This document shows, one piece after another, positions 50,869 to 62,900 of a stretch of 64,000 bases of DNA. Source of the stretch: Diadophis punctatus similis (lineage: Eukaryota > Chordata > Lepidosauria > Squamata > Dipsadidae); contig JALIGW010000002.1 in assembly GCA_023053685.1 (NCBI GenBank), forward strand, positions 171,211,430-171,275,429. The letters are read 5' to 3'. Numbering within the stretch: the stretch's first letter is position 1; each line of letters opens with the position of its first letter. Under the pieces are notes generated by a model. The model was not told the origin of the DNA, searched no databases, and saw only the letters and a program-made list of their open reading frames with translations. The position numbers were made by a program, and so were the translations under genes.

Positions 50869-53800
50869 TAATAGCTGTGGAATTCAATACATCAGCAGGA
50901 CTATTTTAGTCTTGAATTCATTCACACCCCTCTGTAAATATACAAACAGGGTTAAATGTTCATCAGTTCTTTATTTCTTAATTCATTGTACTTTAATCAC
51001 AGTTATGAAGGAAAAGCCGCATTCCCAATTGTGAGGGTGAATTATTACAGGTTAGGTACAGTATCATATGTGTGATCTCAAACATGGAGCAGTAATAATG
51101 TTTCAAAAGCGGGCCTTTCCTGCTACTAAGGAAGACATTCGTTTCCCCAATATTGCAGATGCCACCTTGTACTTTAATATTTCTCTTTGGACATGAAACC
51201 CCAAGACAACTGAGGTATTGTGTGGTTGACTGAATTACATTTTATGGCTTTGTTCCAGAATTCTTGTCTGCAGAACTTACATTGATGCTCCTGTTGAGCA
51301 AAAGTTGGGAAAGCTATTTTGGCCTGTTCCTCCATTTCATGTGCCCCTTAAAACACTGGGATAAGTACCCTCTGCAACATCATATAAAGGGCACAGGCAG
51401 TTGAAAGAGATAGTAGGTAGTGCTTCTCTTTCTTCCATCAGAAGCCCATGCTTGAAACTTGATCTTTTCCACAAATGGAAAGAGACCTACTGTGGATCAA
51501 TCCAGAATGATTTAAGGTCATTCCTCTGTGTTAATATTTGTCACTTCAATATACTAGTTCATACTTTGAGCAAGTGGCATATGCTGATAAAATCCAGAGG
51601 CTTCTGGTTTTAGGCATGTAATTAGACTGGGTTAAATTATTATTTTTTGTCGTCTTCATTATAGGTGGTAATGTTTTGTTGATAATGTAGAAAGATGAAT
51701 TTAAAAATAGCAGTGCAATCTAACTTGACACTTATGTACATTCCCATTTGAATTGGAATCTTGCTACTTTTGTTCACATGAATTATGAATATGTTGCATT
51801 AAATGGAAACTGCAGATTGAAATACTGGTTTTTAGATTATTAGCCCTTTGAACAGTTAATTGTCACCAGTTTTATTCATCTCTTATTCATTTCAGTCACT
51901 CTTAGATTTTTTTTTCTTTGTACAAATTAGGTCAAGCTTCGGTATCTTATTCCATATATTTTCTTTTCAAGAATATGTGCATGTGATGTTTAGCATCTTT
52001 ACCTAAACCACCAAGGTACACTGCAGTGCAAGAAGGTATAAATTAGTATTTTATCCCAGTGTTAGTCAAGTGTTTAATATGCATAATATTTTAGAAAACA
52101 GGTAGCAGAGAATATGGTCTGTTTATAGTAAAATGCTAATTTTAAAATATATAAATTGGTTCTTATAAACTCATCTGAAAACAGTTACTTGAAGTATCTT
52201 CCACTGAAGTTAGCAAATCCTGATGTTCCTTTTTGAAATGTTTTGTTTCTTGGACTCCTCTATAGTCAAGCCTTAACTTAGTTTTAAAATTGGTACCCTT
52301 TTATAGTTTTGTATTTATACAAGCAATTTCCCACGTTTTCATTTCACATTTATGTAGCCAATCACAATGGCTATAAATCATAAAATATGGCAGACTTTAT
52401 TAATTGATCTTAATTTGCATTAGATTTTATGACTCCATTATGGGCTGAAAGAGATGTGTCATGTATTTGCAATCCTTTTTTATGTTACAGTTCTCCCCTA
52501 TCTTCATCTTGTCACTGTTATGTATATCTCAGTACCCGTAAGTGGTACTATCTTGCAAAGATTTGGAAATTAATCAAAGACAGAAATTATACAGTGGAAC
52601 ATTTTCATTATTCTGAAAAATGAGATAACTTTTTTCTTGGATTTTAATTTTTGAAGTGTCTGCTGTCAAGTAGCTTGACTTAACTGGAAATGTCTTTTGC
52701 TTTGCCTACAATTATTACAAATAATTTAATTTTAGAGACTAAATTAAAACACAATTGGGTTTTTAAATACTTGAAAGAAAGTTAAATCGGTTCTTCCTTT
52801 ATAATGGACTCATAAGTTTCCTTACATTGTAATTTCAGTGATTGCATTTACTGAACCAAATTTTACCACTACTCCTTGGAAAAAATGTTTTGGAGACTAA
52901 GTCATAGCTGAAATACACAAAGAAATGTGCATATTTTGGCAATGCAGTTTCATTCGGTTTAAAAAACAAATTTGTCTCTTTACAACATGAACTACTGTAC
53001 AATGGAAATACTACCTTGAAAAAAGTCTATTTTTAGGTTTTTACTCTGCACATTTAATTTTTCTAAATTCCTATGATTCATATTTTTGATGATGGACCTT
53101 CAAATATTGATAAAATAGCATAAATCTAAGATCTTGTTTGATATATTTTTACTTCAAAAAGCAAATGTAGGTATAGAATTATCAATCCCAACGCTTTATA
53201 TTTTGATAGTATCTTAGGCATTTTTGCCCAATTACTGCCATGGTGAATATGGTCATTTCTGACAGTGAAATCTTATCTAAGACCCAGGTATAGAATAGAC
53301 TGTTTTTGGATAGTGATTCTAGAAGATGCAAAAAAGAAGAAGAAGCACTCATTCCATAAAAAAAGAAAACAGATAAAAGTAGGAAAATTAATGACCAACA
53401 CATTAAGATGGAGATCTGCATGTTTTTCCCAAATGCCTGCTCCATAAAAACAAAAGATTTTGATGTTCTAAAACCCACCACAACAAAACACTGGTAGCTA
53501 TTCACCCATCTATACTTACAAAAGGGGAGCATAGAAAACATCATAAACAAGATTCAAGTTTTAAAAAAATCAATACTGCATTGAAAAATGCGCAAAATAT
53601 CTTCTTTAAGTGTGGCCCCTTTCTAAGAAAATTGCTAGTATCACTATATTTGCAGGTTTTTTGGCATCCTTATTTTTAATTTTACATATTTAAATGCAAA
53701 TAGAAAATAATTGGGCAGAGAGCCTGGTGGTTTCTCCAAGCACAAAGAAGGAGCAGCTCTCCTGTGCTGTCTAAAAGTATGTATATGATGAAAAAACAAA

Positions 53801-54000
53801 CTGCTTTGTGTGTTTCTTTTTCCATATTTTGGACTTTCTCTGTGAAAATCTCCCATTGTTGTAATTGTTGCATTGATTTTGTTAAATGCATTGAAGCTAT
53901 ACAGTGTATGTTACAATTATTTATGCTTTGGCATTACTTGAATATACATTAAAAGGTCTGCAAAGTTCAGATTTTGTTAACTTTCCTTATTTCTGAATTA
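50869..54000 (+). other. CAMLG 3' UTR and intergenic DNA
   Basis: The CAMLG 3' UTR begins here. A possible poly(A) signal is ATTAAA near 51,799; no strong AATAAA lies close to the stop codon. The remaining 2 kb is AT-rich without recognised repeats. Open frames in both directions (for example near 53.2-53.9 kb) have no recognisable motif. Confidence 0.4.
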
Positions 54001-54025
54001 GTAATTTAGTACACAACGTTCTGGT

Positions 54026-54700
54026 TCAAAGAGGATTAAGGAAATAAATAAGGAATTGGAATATGAAAATATCTGTGTGGTAGGAGACTTTAATGCAATT
54101 GTAGATAGAGAACTTGACTATAAGAGTAGTAAAACAGGTAAAAATGTTAGGAAAACGCTCCCTAAAACCTTTTTTAAAATGATGGAAGAAATAGCAACTC
54201 AAGGTGTATGGAAAGAAACACACCCCAAGAAAAATCAGTATTCATTCTATTCAAATAAGCATAAATCCTGGTCTAGAATAGATATGGTATGGATGTCACC
54301 AGAACTGAAAACATGTGCACAAGAGATAGAAATAAAACCCAATGTTTGGGCAGATCATAATCCGATAAAAGTTATATGGAAAGGACAAAAAAGAAAACGG
54401 AGATGGACATTGAACCAAGCAATATTGCAAGATAGAATTTATACAAAATATGGAAAAAGAACTGGATTTTTTTTTAAAAGAGAATAGGAAAGAAGAGACT
54501 TCCTTGCAAATTGTTTGGGATACTGCTAAAGCGTATACCTGGGGACTAATTATAACTCACATGGGGAAGAAAAACAAGAAGAAACAAAATAAAATGCTAG
54601 AAGAGGAACACAAAACATTAGAATCAGAATTACAGAAAGAACCGCAGATCACTAATATGAATTTTTAAAAAAAGATAAATACATTCGTAAAATAATGATC
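54026..54700 (+). mobile_element. L1 LINE fragment (ORF2 endonuclease part)
   Basis: The + strand encodes ICVVGDFNAIVDRELDYKS, SWSRIDMVWMSPEL and WADHNPIKVIWKGQ: the GDFN and SRID...DH motifs of the APE-type endonuclease of L1 ORF2. One frame change follows (about 54,470), after which EKELDFFLKENRKEETSLQ continues the protein. Both ends are missing. Confidence 0.85.
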
Positions 54701-54891
54701 AGAGAACTTCCATTTTATTAATATGAAATGCACCTATTTAATATAACAAAATTATAAATGCTTATTTAATTATAACAATCGTAAATGCTTATTTAATCAT
54801 AAAATCTTTAAATGTTTTAATTGTAACAAAATTATTAAAGTTAGTATAATTATTACAAAATAATTGAAGCTTATTTAAGTATTACACATTT

Positions 54892-56240
54892 TTAGTGTGA
54901 CATTTGTTCCTGCTTGTTTGAAATAAGTTTATGGATTTTTGGCTCCAATGACGATACTGCAACGCGGAGAGTCATTTTTATGTCAAGCCGAGACTGGTGC
55001 CGAGTTTTAATTGCTGTGACAGCTGAAAATGTTTTTTCGCACAAATAAGTTGTTGAAAATTGAATCAAAAATTTCATTGCTTTTTCACTCAGCAATGGGT
55101 ATTCACTTTTTACGGAGAGCCAGAAATGAGCTCTTGATATGGATGACTGGAATTTAGCTTTGAGACCGTCATCGGATGATAGATCGATTAGGCTTACTTT
55201 TTCATGTATACTTAAATTGCTATCTTCAATGTCTGCTGCAAATCGATCTATTATCCACATATAGCCATATCTGGGATCTTCTTTCTTTGGGTAATAATGA
55301 CCAAAAGATTCTGTGAGTGATTGTAAATGCTGTTGAACAATGGTTACCACCTGCCGGTTGACATCATTCTCTCTCATATATTCATCAAAATTTGAAAACA
55401 TCTGCAGATCTTCAGCCAATTGCATTTGCCACAGTAATATTTTCTTTTGAAAAGCATCCATTTTACCTCGTAGTGTGAACACGTCCTTAAGTTGTCCTTG
55501 CAAAGATATGTTTAGTTCATTTAACAGCGAAAAAATATCTGCCAGGTATGCAAGCTTGGCTACCCACTCATCGTCGGACAAGAGTTCTTGAAATTTTGGA
55601 TTATTTTGCTGGCAGAAAAGTAATTTGACTTCTTCGCGCAGGGCGAGCAGTCGGGTTAGTACTTTGCCCCTTGACAGCCATCTCACCTCAGCGTGCAAAA
55701 GAAGGTGAGTATACTCAGAACCCATATCTTCACAAAGTGCCTCAAACATTCGAGAATTGAGCGCTTTTGTTGAATTTCATTTACAATTTTAATAATATCT
55801 GATAATACTTTGTGTAGATCTGGGGATATTTTTTTCGCTGAAAGTTGCTCACGATATATAATGCAGTGTGTAGACAAAATGTCTGGGTGACCAACATTTT
55901 TCACCTTTGCAACAATTCCTGAAAGATGTCCAGTCATGTTTGCGGCACCGTCTGTACATATCCCAATACATTTTTTCCATTCACTTCTATTGTGTAATAT
56001 CTATTCAGTGCTTCAAAAATTTCAGAGCTAGTTGTTCTACACGTCAAGTTGAGTGAACAAAGTACCGTAGTTCTTCTTGTAACTCCTTCACACTCAATCC
56101 TCACAAAACAAAGGAGAAGTACCTTGTTACTTATGTCTGTTGATTCATCAAATTGAATTGCATAAAATGGTGAATTTTTCACCATTTTTATAACTTGATT
56201 TTCAAGACCTTCAGCCATGTCTTCAATTCTGTGCTTGAAT
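54892..56240 (-). pseudogene. hAT transposase relic (ZBED5/SCAND3-like)
   Basis: The minus strand encodes, in order, NSPFYAIQFDESTDISNKV with the first catalytic Asp, then NMTGHLSGIVAKVKNVG, then LHAEVRWLSRGKVLTRLLAL, KLAYLADIFSLLNELNISLQ and the C-terminal dimerisation motif TTYLCEKTFSAVTAIKTRH. This is the hAT lineage that also gave rise to ZBED5, FAM200 and SCAND3-like genes. Frame changes near 55,940 and 55,745 and lack of the BED finger show it is a dead copy. No terminal repeats were recognised. Confidence 0.85.
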
Positions 56241-56439
56241 CAAAACCGGACAGAGAATTGTTGGGATTTATGTCACGGATGAGAGTCATAATCAGAGATG
56301 GTGATTCCAGGCAAATCCCTCAAAAATATGAAATCGAAAGGATTCACATTTCATGCCAAGGATCAGACGTCTTATGCGTTTCCATTGTACAACAAATAAA
56401 CATGTGGCCAGTTGTCTATGGAGATTCTCAGTTATCCAG

Positions 56440-56567
56440 GTCACGGTTGTCCCAAAGGTGCCTTTTCAAGATGCAATTGGACTTTCTGATTTTTCCTTTC
56501 TTTTTTCCTCAAGGAAAAACCAGAAAGTCCAGTTGCCTCTTGAAAAAGCACCTTTGGGACATGTGAC
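56440..56567. repeat. imperfect hairpin repeat
   Basis: The left arm GTCCCAAAGGTGCCTTTTCA...GGACTTTCTG and right arm CAGAAAGTCC...TTGAAAAAGCACCTTTGGGAC are inverted copies of about 55 bp around a short T-rich loop. It lies between the hAT relic and the DDX46 promoter. Confidence 0.8.
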
Positions 56568-56639
56568 CAGTTGGCAGCGGATTACGAATAAAAATTAAAG
56601 CACAGGTCTGCTCAGTTCTCTCCTGAAAAACATCTTGGG

Positions 56640-56965
56640 CTTACAACGCGGGGTACCGTCGTTTGTCTGCGAGTTTGTCACTGTACACCAAGCGCTCTTA
56701 GGACAAAGTTACCACCCGCTTAAAATTCCGGCGGGATACACAGTTGCTCCGGAAAGCGCCCGCTGGTCGCTCCGCCGGGCAGAAGAGGCTGCTGTGGGCC
56801 GGCTGTATGAAATGATCCGGGCGCTCTTCTTCTTCTTCTTCCCCTTTTGGCGTCGGTGATGCATTTCCGCTTTGCTTGTTTCTCGGGAAATGGTTGCCGC
56901 TTGGCTTTGAGGAGCCGAGGCGGAAGAGAAAGCCCTCCTTCTTCGCTGCTTCGGGGATCGCGACC
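56640..56965 (+). promoter_or_regulatory. DDX46: DDX46 promoter / 5' UTR, CpG-rich
   Basis: CpG-rich DNA begins near 56,640 and continues into intron 1 to about 57,180. No TATA box is seen. An ATG at 56,858 (context GGTGATGC) opens a frame overlapping the DDX46 start; it matters only if it is within the transcript. Confidence 0.6.
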
Positions 56966-56982
56966 ATGGGTCGGGAATCGAG
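56966..56982 (+). CDS. DDX46: DDX46 exon 1 (17 coding bases)
   Basis: It encodes MGRES plus the first two bases of an Arg codon, before donor GTAAAC. It was found by joining back from exon 2 in phase 2; the same start is used in human. Confidence 0.9.
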
Positions 56983-59900
56983 GTAAACGGCGCGAAGGGG
57001 CGGCGGATTTCAGGAGCCGCCTTGGCTGTCGCGTTACTGCGGACTTGCCGGCTTGGCCTTTCCTCCGCACCTGGGGCCGAAGGGAGGGGATCGCAGGGCG
57101 CGTAGGAAGGAGACCGGGGCAGTCTAGGAGAAGGCCGAGAGATCGGCCTCGTTGACGTTGGGGTGGCCGCCGGATTGAAGAGTGGACTGTTTATATAACG
57201 CCGCCAGTTTAAACCCTGGAGCTTCAAAATAGGAATAAGCCTTCACGAGACGATTTGCAACATGGAGGATAAGGGCGGTCCGTGTTGCCTTTGGGTTTAG
57301 GCCTCTGGCCGTCTTTTCCTCATGGGGCCACGTTCTTTCTCGACGTTAAAGCCCAATTAGGTCGTCTAAAAGTCTAAATGCGACTTTTATTCGGACGAGT
57401 CTATAGTCACGTTTCCCCCTGCGTATCTCGTATTTATGATGCTCCTTAAAAGGCTACGACTTGTGTACAGTTATGATTTGGGCTTCAAACATTCTCTATC
57501 CCAGATTTTTTTTAATTTGGTTGGTTCCTTGTGGTTGGCTTTCCACTCTAATCCTTGTCAACTATGCACATTTATCAATGTATTCGTTTGCTAGGCGAGT
57601 TAGGATGGCATGTCAAACGAGTTACGAGTGATAATATTAAGAACAACACATAAGAAGAGCCAAGTTCAGGAAAATATTGTCAGATCGCTCCTTGTGAAAG
57701 ATGCTACTGCATTATTATTTTAAAAAAATCCTTTTTTGCAACATCTTGATTCACCAAGACTTCTCAAACCCTTGTGCTAACATTATTCTGGCATTATTGC
57801 AATGCACTTTATATACATTTGAATGGATGGATGCATGGATGGATGCATGGATATAGGAATACATTAGTTCTGCTTCTCTTTAGATTTCTTTATTTTCCTG
57901 TACATTGAAGTATAATAAGGCTTTAAAATGTTGCATATGATTTTTTAAATTATTCTTTATTCATAGCTGCTTGCCAGAATAATTACATAAATAAATTTCA
58001 AAACAATTGGATCAAATATCTGAGAACACAACTGTCCTCTCTACCATTTATGTTTTCCTTCTAATAGTGAGATCCTTCTCAAACAGTTATTCCAATGAGG
58101 CTGTTTTGCAAATGTTGGAGCCTGTCCAAATGGGAAATGGTCATTAGTGAAAAGTCAGTTGCATAGCACAATCTTGAAAAACATCCATGATTTTCACGAT
58201 ATGAGGTTTGGTCAATCACATAATAAACTTGCAGTAGCTTGCATGGAATATTTCATAGGGGAAGCTCAGTATTATATAAAATAAGCAGAGCCCAGCTGTG
58301 GCTGGCAGGTTTTGAAAAGTTTCATGGTGAAATCATCCAAAACGGATTTACAGTAGTTGAAGATACCACCTTGCTTACTAATCTCTCTCATTTTCTTAGA
58401 TCAACAAAGCAACAGTTGTCCAAACAAAAACAGTGAGTTAATCTATTTAAAATAATAGTTTTTCATCTCACAATTTCTAAGCACAAATGTACTATGTAAA
58501 TGATTAATGATTGTCTTAATCAAATAGTTGCCACCTCTTTCAATATATGTGTGTGATATTCAGTTTAGATGTTCGTTAGGATTTCATGATGCTATTTTTC
58601 CTTCGGTGTATGATGGATTCCTATTTTATATGAAGTGCCATTATAGTCTATGCTTTGCAAAAGGCTTTAAGAGGATAGTTAGTTAAATAGGAAAGAGGGT
58701 AGTTTTTAATTTTTTTACTTGTGTAATCATATATTTATATTTTTGGTGCATTGTGCTTAACAAACTTGGCTACTTTAGAATCTGATTGTATTTTATTTGA
58801 GCATTGTTATCTTATGTATTCATATATGTTAGAAGTAAAATACATGTTTGACCAACACCTCAATAACTTTTTGCTGAAATTATATTCTTTTTCTCCATTT
58901 TGGTGCACATCACTTGTCACTTAAGTGGTGAGCAACATTTATCGGAGGTTGTATTGGGCCTGAGAAAATTACTAAGTATAGAGTTGTATTTTCTATAATT
59001 CTATAGATAACTAAGAGCATATTGTATCCTTCCTCAGAAATTAACAGTATTTATACAAAGAGAAAAGAGTGGGGGATATATCCATATTAACTCACAGGAG
59101 ATATATTTGTTTCTTTTGCCTTGTCTTTCCTTCATGAAAAATTCATAAGCTACTTCCTTGCTATTACTGTTGTGCCTCTTTAACTTTTCCACTTATTATT
59201 TTGAATCCAGAAATTAATAGACTGGAATGTATATAATATTATCCTCTGTTTAACAATTATATTTCATTTTATTTATTCCTGCTGGAAGAATGTAGGACTC
59301 CATAGCTAGTATTTCCCATTTAGTATTTTAACAGTTACAATCAAGTGGATTGTTAGAAAACAGCTATCCCAGAGAATCTCAGAAGTTTGTAAAAATTTCC
59401 GTCTTGGTCTCAGTCTCATACTAACCCTCTTATAAGAAAACCACATCAATTTAGTAGTGAAAATACTGAAAATAAATGATGACATATTTTCACAGTCTAG
59501 TTTGGAAGCATTTTGAATAATTTTAATCATAGTCTTCAGTAATTGTTTATCACATCTTTTACACTTGAATTTCTGTATTCTTTGTCTTCACCCTTCTGTT
59601 ATTATACAACTGCAGGCATTATCGGAAGCGCTCCTCATCACGAGGGCGCTCCGGTAGCCGTTCCCGCAGTCGTTCTCCATCTGACAAAAGAGCAAAACGT
59701 GGAGATGACAGGCGTTCTAGGAGTAGAGAAAGAGACCGCAGGCGTGAGAGATCACGGAGCAGGGACAAGAGGAGGTCTCGATCACGTGACAGAAAACGGG
59801 TGAGGTAAGTCGTAGTCTTTAATAGACTCCTGCAAGAAAAAATTCTCAGTAAATGCTGAACATTTTTCTAAAAAGATTGACAATATGGAGAAGGAATATT

Positions 59901-62900
59901 CTTTTGTCACTATAAAAATTGGCTTTGGTTCTTAATTCATTAGAATTCATTGTTCCTTTATTGCAGAGGTGTCAAACTCGCATCATCATGTGACATATCG
60001 TGATTTTTCCCCCTTCGCTAAAATGGAGGTGGGCATGGCCAACGTGTGACACATTTGGCCCGCTGGCTGCGAGTTTGACACCCCTGCTTTATTGGAATTC
60101 ATTTTTCTTTTATTTTCTGAAATGAGTATTTTCTACTTCTTCTTGGGGAGTGATGTCTTATGAACTAGAATTTTTTTTTTTACTTAAGATTGTACCTCAA
60201 ATCTGCTTTGTACAGGCGCTCAAGAAGTAGAGAGAGGGAAAGGAGTAGAGAGAGAAGACGATCACGCAGCCGAGAGAGAAGACGATCTAGAAGCCGGAGC
60301 AGAGGCAGACGGTCTCGATCTTCCAGCCCTGGCAAAAGCAAGAAAGTAGAAAACAGGTAATTGAGTGTATGCATTTTTTTCTAACTCTAATAATATAGCT
60401 GTTGTTATGATTATATTCCAGTTATGTAGCTATGAACTTTTATTGTGGAATGCTGCTTGTATATCATATTTTGATATGCCAAAAATGTCTTTTTGCTACA
60501 CCTGGTTCACTATATGAGAATATCCTTTTCGTACACCTAGTTTTATGCTTATTGTGAGTACAGTAATACAAATCAGTGTTTCTCAAACTTTTTTTCCTGT
60601 GGCCCCTTTCCAACCTTGATTTTCTCCTGTGGATCCCCTGTCCAGGTCCCATTATCAATGAAGAATAGAATAGAATAGAATAAGAATAAGAATAAGAATT
60701 AGAATTAGAATTAGAATAGAATAGAATAGAATAGAATAGAATAGAATAGAATAGAATAGAATAGAATAGAATAGAATAGAATAGAATAGTTGGAAGGGAC
60801 CTTGGAGGTCTTCTAGTCCAACCCCCTGCTTAGGCAGGAAATCCTACACCGCTTAAGACAAATGGTTATCCAACATCATCTTAAAAACTTCTGGAGGCAA
60901 GCTGTTCCACTGATTAATTGTTCTGTCAGGAAATTTCTCCTTAGTTCTAAGTTGCTTCTCTCCTTGATTAGTTTCCACCCATTGCTTCTTGTTCTACCCT
61001 CAGGTGCTTTCGAGAACAGCTTGACTCCCTCTTTTTTGTGGCAACCCCTGAGATATTGGAACACTGCTGTCATGACTCCCCTAGTCCTTCTTTTCACTAG
61101 GCATACCCAGTTCCTGCAACCGTTCTTCATATGTTTTAGCCTCCAGTCCCCTAATCATCTTAGTTGCTCTTCTCTGCACTCTTTCTAGAGTCTCAACATC
61201 CTTTTTACATTGTGGCGACCAAAACTGAATGCAGTATTCCAAGTGTGGCCTTACCAAGGCATTATAAAGTGGTATTAACACTTCACGTGATCTTGATTCT
61301 ATCCCTCTGTTAATGCAGCCTAGAACTGTGTTGGCTTTTTTGGCAGCTGCTACACACTGCTGGCTCATATTTAAATGGTTGTCCACTAGGATTCCTAGAT
61401 CCCTCTCACAGTTACTACTGTTGAGCAAGGTACCACATATACTGTACCAGTGCATTTTGTTTTTCTTGCCTAAATGTAGAACCTTACTTTTTTCACCATT
61501 GAATTTCATTTTGCTGGATAGCGCCCAATGTTCAAGACTGCCAAGATCCTTCTGTATTTTGAGCCTATCTCAAAAGAAGATCATCACTTGCACACTTGGT
61601 TTGTAAACAGAATGTATGTTTTTATTTATAAAAGTACTGCAACACACTCCCTTGTCAGTTGTTTACTGAGGGCTTCCACCATCTGCCAAATAAATAGGCT
61701 GACAATGATGCCCAATTCCATGTCTCAGATACAGACACAGGACAATAACTGGTGTGTTTTCACTGTCAACAAGACAGTATTTATTTTGCTTTTTTGTGGC
61801 TCATGCCATGCCTTCCCTTACATATTTTTCTCCTGAGGTTCCCTTGCAATATCCTGGTGCCTCCAGGGGTTATCTGGTGAAAACTGGTATAATTGATTAG
61901 ACTAGAAAAAAAACCATAATCTTACTCATGTACTGCAGTCTGGAGCATTGCTCTGCAATATTCTCTGGTCTTTGGAATGACTTTATGAAAAGGAACTTAA
62001 CAAACTAATCTTTGTACTGTTGTTGCTTACACTAATCACATATTTGATGATAAATCCCATTGAACTCAGTGAAACTTGGGGTGGTGGTGTATAAGTATAC
62101 AGAAAGCTGTTTCTATGCAGATTTTGATACATTTTAATTATTTAAAATCAGCAGACCTAAGTGTGACTAACTCTGCATTGGATAGAATGGTCACCTTTTT
62201 TGTTCCTAAGAGCTAACTTTTGCCTTCAAGAGTTTTATTTTATCATCTACTCAAAAGAGAGAGATGGAAATTTCCCTTCATTTTCAATTTTTGATTAATT
62301 GCAATTTAAGATTGCATCCAAACTTTAGGAACCCCTTTCACAAAATAGTTGAAGGGAAAGGTATGTATGGAATACAGGAATCACACGATTGAATTGAAAG
62401 TTATAGGGTCATTAAGCAAACACAGTGATCGTAAAGCAAATCCATTTTGAAGGCGTATTGGATATTTTTGCCATGCTGAGTTAATTGTAAAAATAGAAAA
62501 GGCGGGATAGAAACAAATAACAGTTGCATTGTCCCAGGGTCATGCATTCACCAATTTTTAACCTTCCCAGCCAGCTTTTGACAAGCGAAGTCAATGGGGA
62601 AATCCAGTTTCATTTAACGATCGCATGATTCTCTTAACAACTGCAGTGATTCACCTAACAATTCTGCAAAAAAAAAAGGTCATAAAATGGGGTAAATTTC
62701 ACTTAACTGCCTTGCTTAGTTAGCAATGGAAATTTTGGGCTCAATTGGTCATTAAGCAAACGCAGTGATCGTAAAGCAAATCCATTTTCTGCAATTTTCT
62801 GTGGGGTTTTTTGCCAGGAACCATAAATAAATGCCAGAAACTAGCAAAACAAAATCCACAAATTGCAGCCATGTGGCCATAGTGCTGCAAATAGCCATAA

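Noticed and set aside
54892..55749. Domesticated hAT-derived host gene
   Set aside because: Frame changes near 55,745 and 55,940 and absence of the BED finger and N-terminus make an inactive copy more likely. Kept only as a question in the findings.
56709..57227. Minus-strand frames of 116-172 codons over the DDX46 promoter
   Set aside because: They are open because of CpG richness, and have no recognisable domain or splice support.
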